Below are positions 12,030-12,471 of a DNA stretch of 12,471 nt, in pieces. The notes beneath the pieces were generated by a model. That model ran no database searches. It worked only from the letters and a program-made list of their open reading frames with translations, and was not told where the DNA came from. A program made the position numbers and the translations under genes. The stretch is from CAIUSP01 sp964594365. GTDB lineage: Bacteria; Actinomycetota; Thermoleophilia; Solirubrobacterales; 70-9. Location: the NCBI GenBank assembly GCA_964594365.1, contig CAZQMB010000029.1:1-12471 (forward strand), given 5' to 3'. Position 1 is the first letter of the stretch; every line of letters starts with the position of its first letter.

Positions 12030-12471
12030 TCAGTCGTCGAAGTCGAACTCCTGGATCCTGGTTCCGTCGGGCTTCGAGGTCGTGTGGAGTACGCCCTTGG
12101 CACCTGCATAGGCCCCGGTCCCGCCGATGATCGCTCGGTACTCGCCCCCTTCGAGCGACTTCTGCGGTATCGAGCCGTCGAGCGTGTAGTACTGACTGCC
12201 GGCGATCAGGATCTGGCCGTCAGGCAGGACGAAGGTGAGTTGGTTCTGGAACAGACCGAGATCCGCAGAGGGAGCACCATCCACCGGGGGGGCCGCCACC
12301 GCCAACTTCAGGCCGTACAGGTCTCCAAACTGCTTGCCGTCCTTGGTCACGGTGGTCTGGAAGGTCTGGTAGTCACCCACGTCGGCGCCGTCGCCGTCTG
12401 CATCCACCGAGGTCACCTCGGGCTTCGCCGATATGACCGTGAAGTCTTCAAGCTCGTCATCCTCGCCACAG
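12030..12471 (-). CDS. Allene-oxide-cyclase-barrel-like protein, probably exported (5' end missing)
   Basis: The frame is open from the TGA at 12030-12032 to the window edge, giving 146 residues of the C-terminal part. The visible sequence begins CGEDDELEDFTVISAKPEV, so a start at GTG 12416 would cut into coding sequence. A Cys followed by acidic residues at the very edge would suit the +1 position of a lipobox, but the signal lies outside the window. Barrel features: FQTTVTKDGKQFGDLYG, FQNQLTFVLPDGQILIAGSQ, and the hallmark EYRAIIGGTGAYAGAKGVLHTT near the end, closing with RIQEFDFDD. This glycine-rich IxGGTGxYxGAxG segment is shared by plant allene oxide cyclase, dirigent proteins and the bacterial AOC-like family. 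Cyclase activity should not be assumed. Convergent with typA across 48 bp. Confidence 0.83.
   Translation of the reverse strand, partial: CGEDDELEDFTVISAKPEVTSVDADGDGADVGDYQTFQTTVTKDGKQFGDLYGLKLAVAAPPVDGAPSADLGLFQNQLTFVLPDGQILIAGSQYYTLDGSIPQKSLEGGEYRAIIGGTGAYAGAKGVLHTTSKPDGTRIQEFDFDD

Noticed and set aside
1..12471. CRISPR array, insertion sequence or phage genes
   Set aside because: There are no regularly spaced repeats, transposase or integrase motifs, or terminal repeats; codon use is uniform across the window.

Overview
This is a GC-rich chromosomal segment with strong G/C bias at third codon positions, few good Shine-Dalgarno sequences, and GTG starts. It looks like a high-GC actinobacterium. 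From memory, the glutaredoxin-like protein (103-390) and the small lipoprotein (7299-7835) resemble proteins of the Thermoleophilia/Solirubrobacterales, but this placement is inference only. I see no mobile element, CRISPR array, tRNA or rRNA.

Layout. (1) 1-1065: the 3' tail of a + strand gene, then two - strand genes: a secreted CHAP-domain cysteine peptidase/amidase and, 12 bp downstream, a thioredoxin-fold GST-N/glutaredoxin-like protein. (2) 1066-1468: a divergent spacer. Its - strand transcript can fold so that the ribosome-binding site of the CHAP gene lies in a hairpin. (3) 1469-4483 (+): a membrane processive glycosyltransferase 2 (BcsA/PgaC type) followed 3 bp later by a PAS-GGDEF-EAL protein, which forms a local c-di-GMP/exopolysaccharide pair. 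(4) 4484-4785: a spacer between convergent genes, rich in inverted repeats. (5) 7127-4786 (-): NfeD, slipin (stomatin/SPFH), then an LPG-synthase-TM/UPF0104 membrane protein. The first two overlap by ATGA. (6) 7299-7835 (+): a small lipoprotein of unknown function. (7) 10100-7879 (-): a putrescine-oxidase-like flavin amine oxidase, a cupin and a five-helix membrane protein. (8) 10149-11981 (+): the translational GTPase TypA/BipA, probably expressed from a nearly leaderless mRNA. (9) 12030-12471 (-): a partial gene for an allene-oxide-cyclase-barrel-like protein that is probably exported.

How the genes may work together. Most of the window concerns the cell envelope: wall hydrolysis (CHAP), polysaccharide export under c-di-GMP control, a membrane-microdomain pair (NfeD/slipin) with a flippase-like protein, and two exported proteins. 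The amine oxidase/cupin pair and TypA are separate metabolic and housekeeping units. No single locus is clearly a new defence or mobile system. The items most worth checking are the structured leader of the CHAP gene, the anomalous 5' end of the glycosyltransferase gene, and the structured spacer at 4484-4785.
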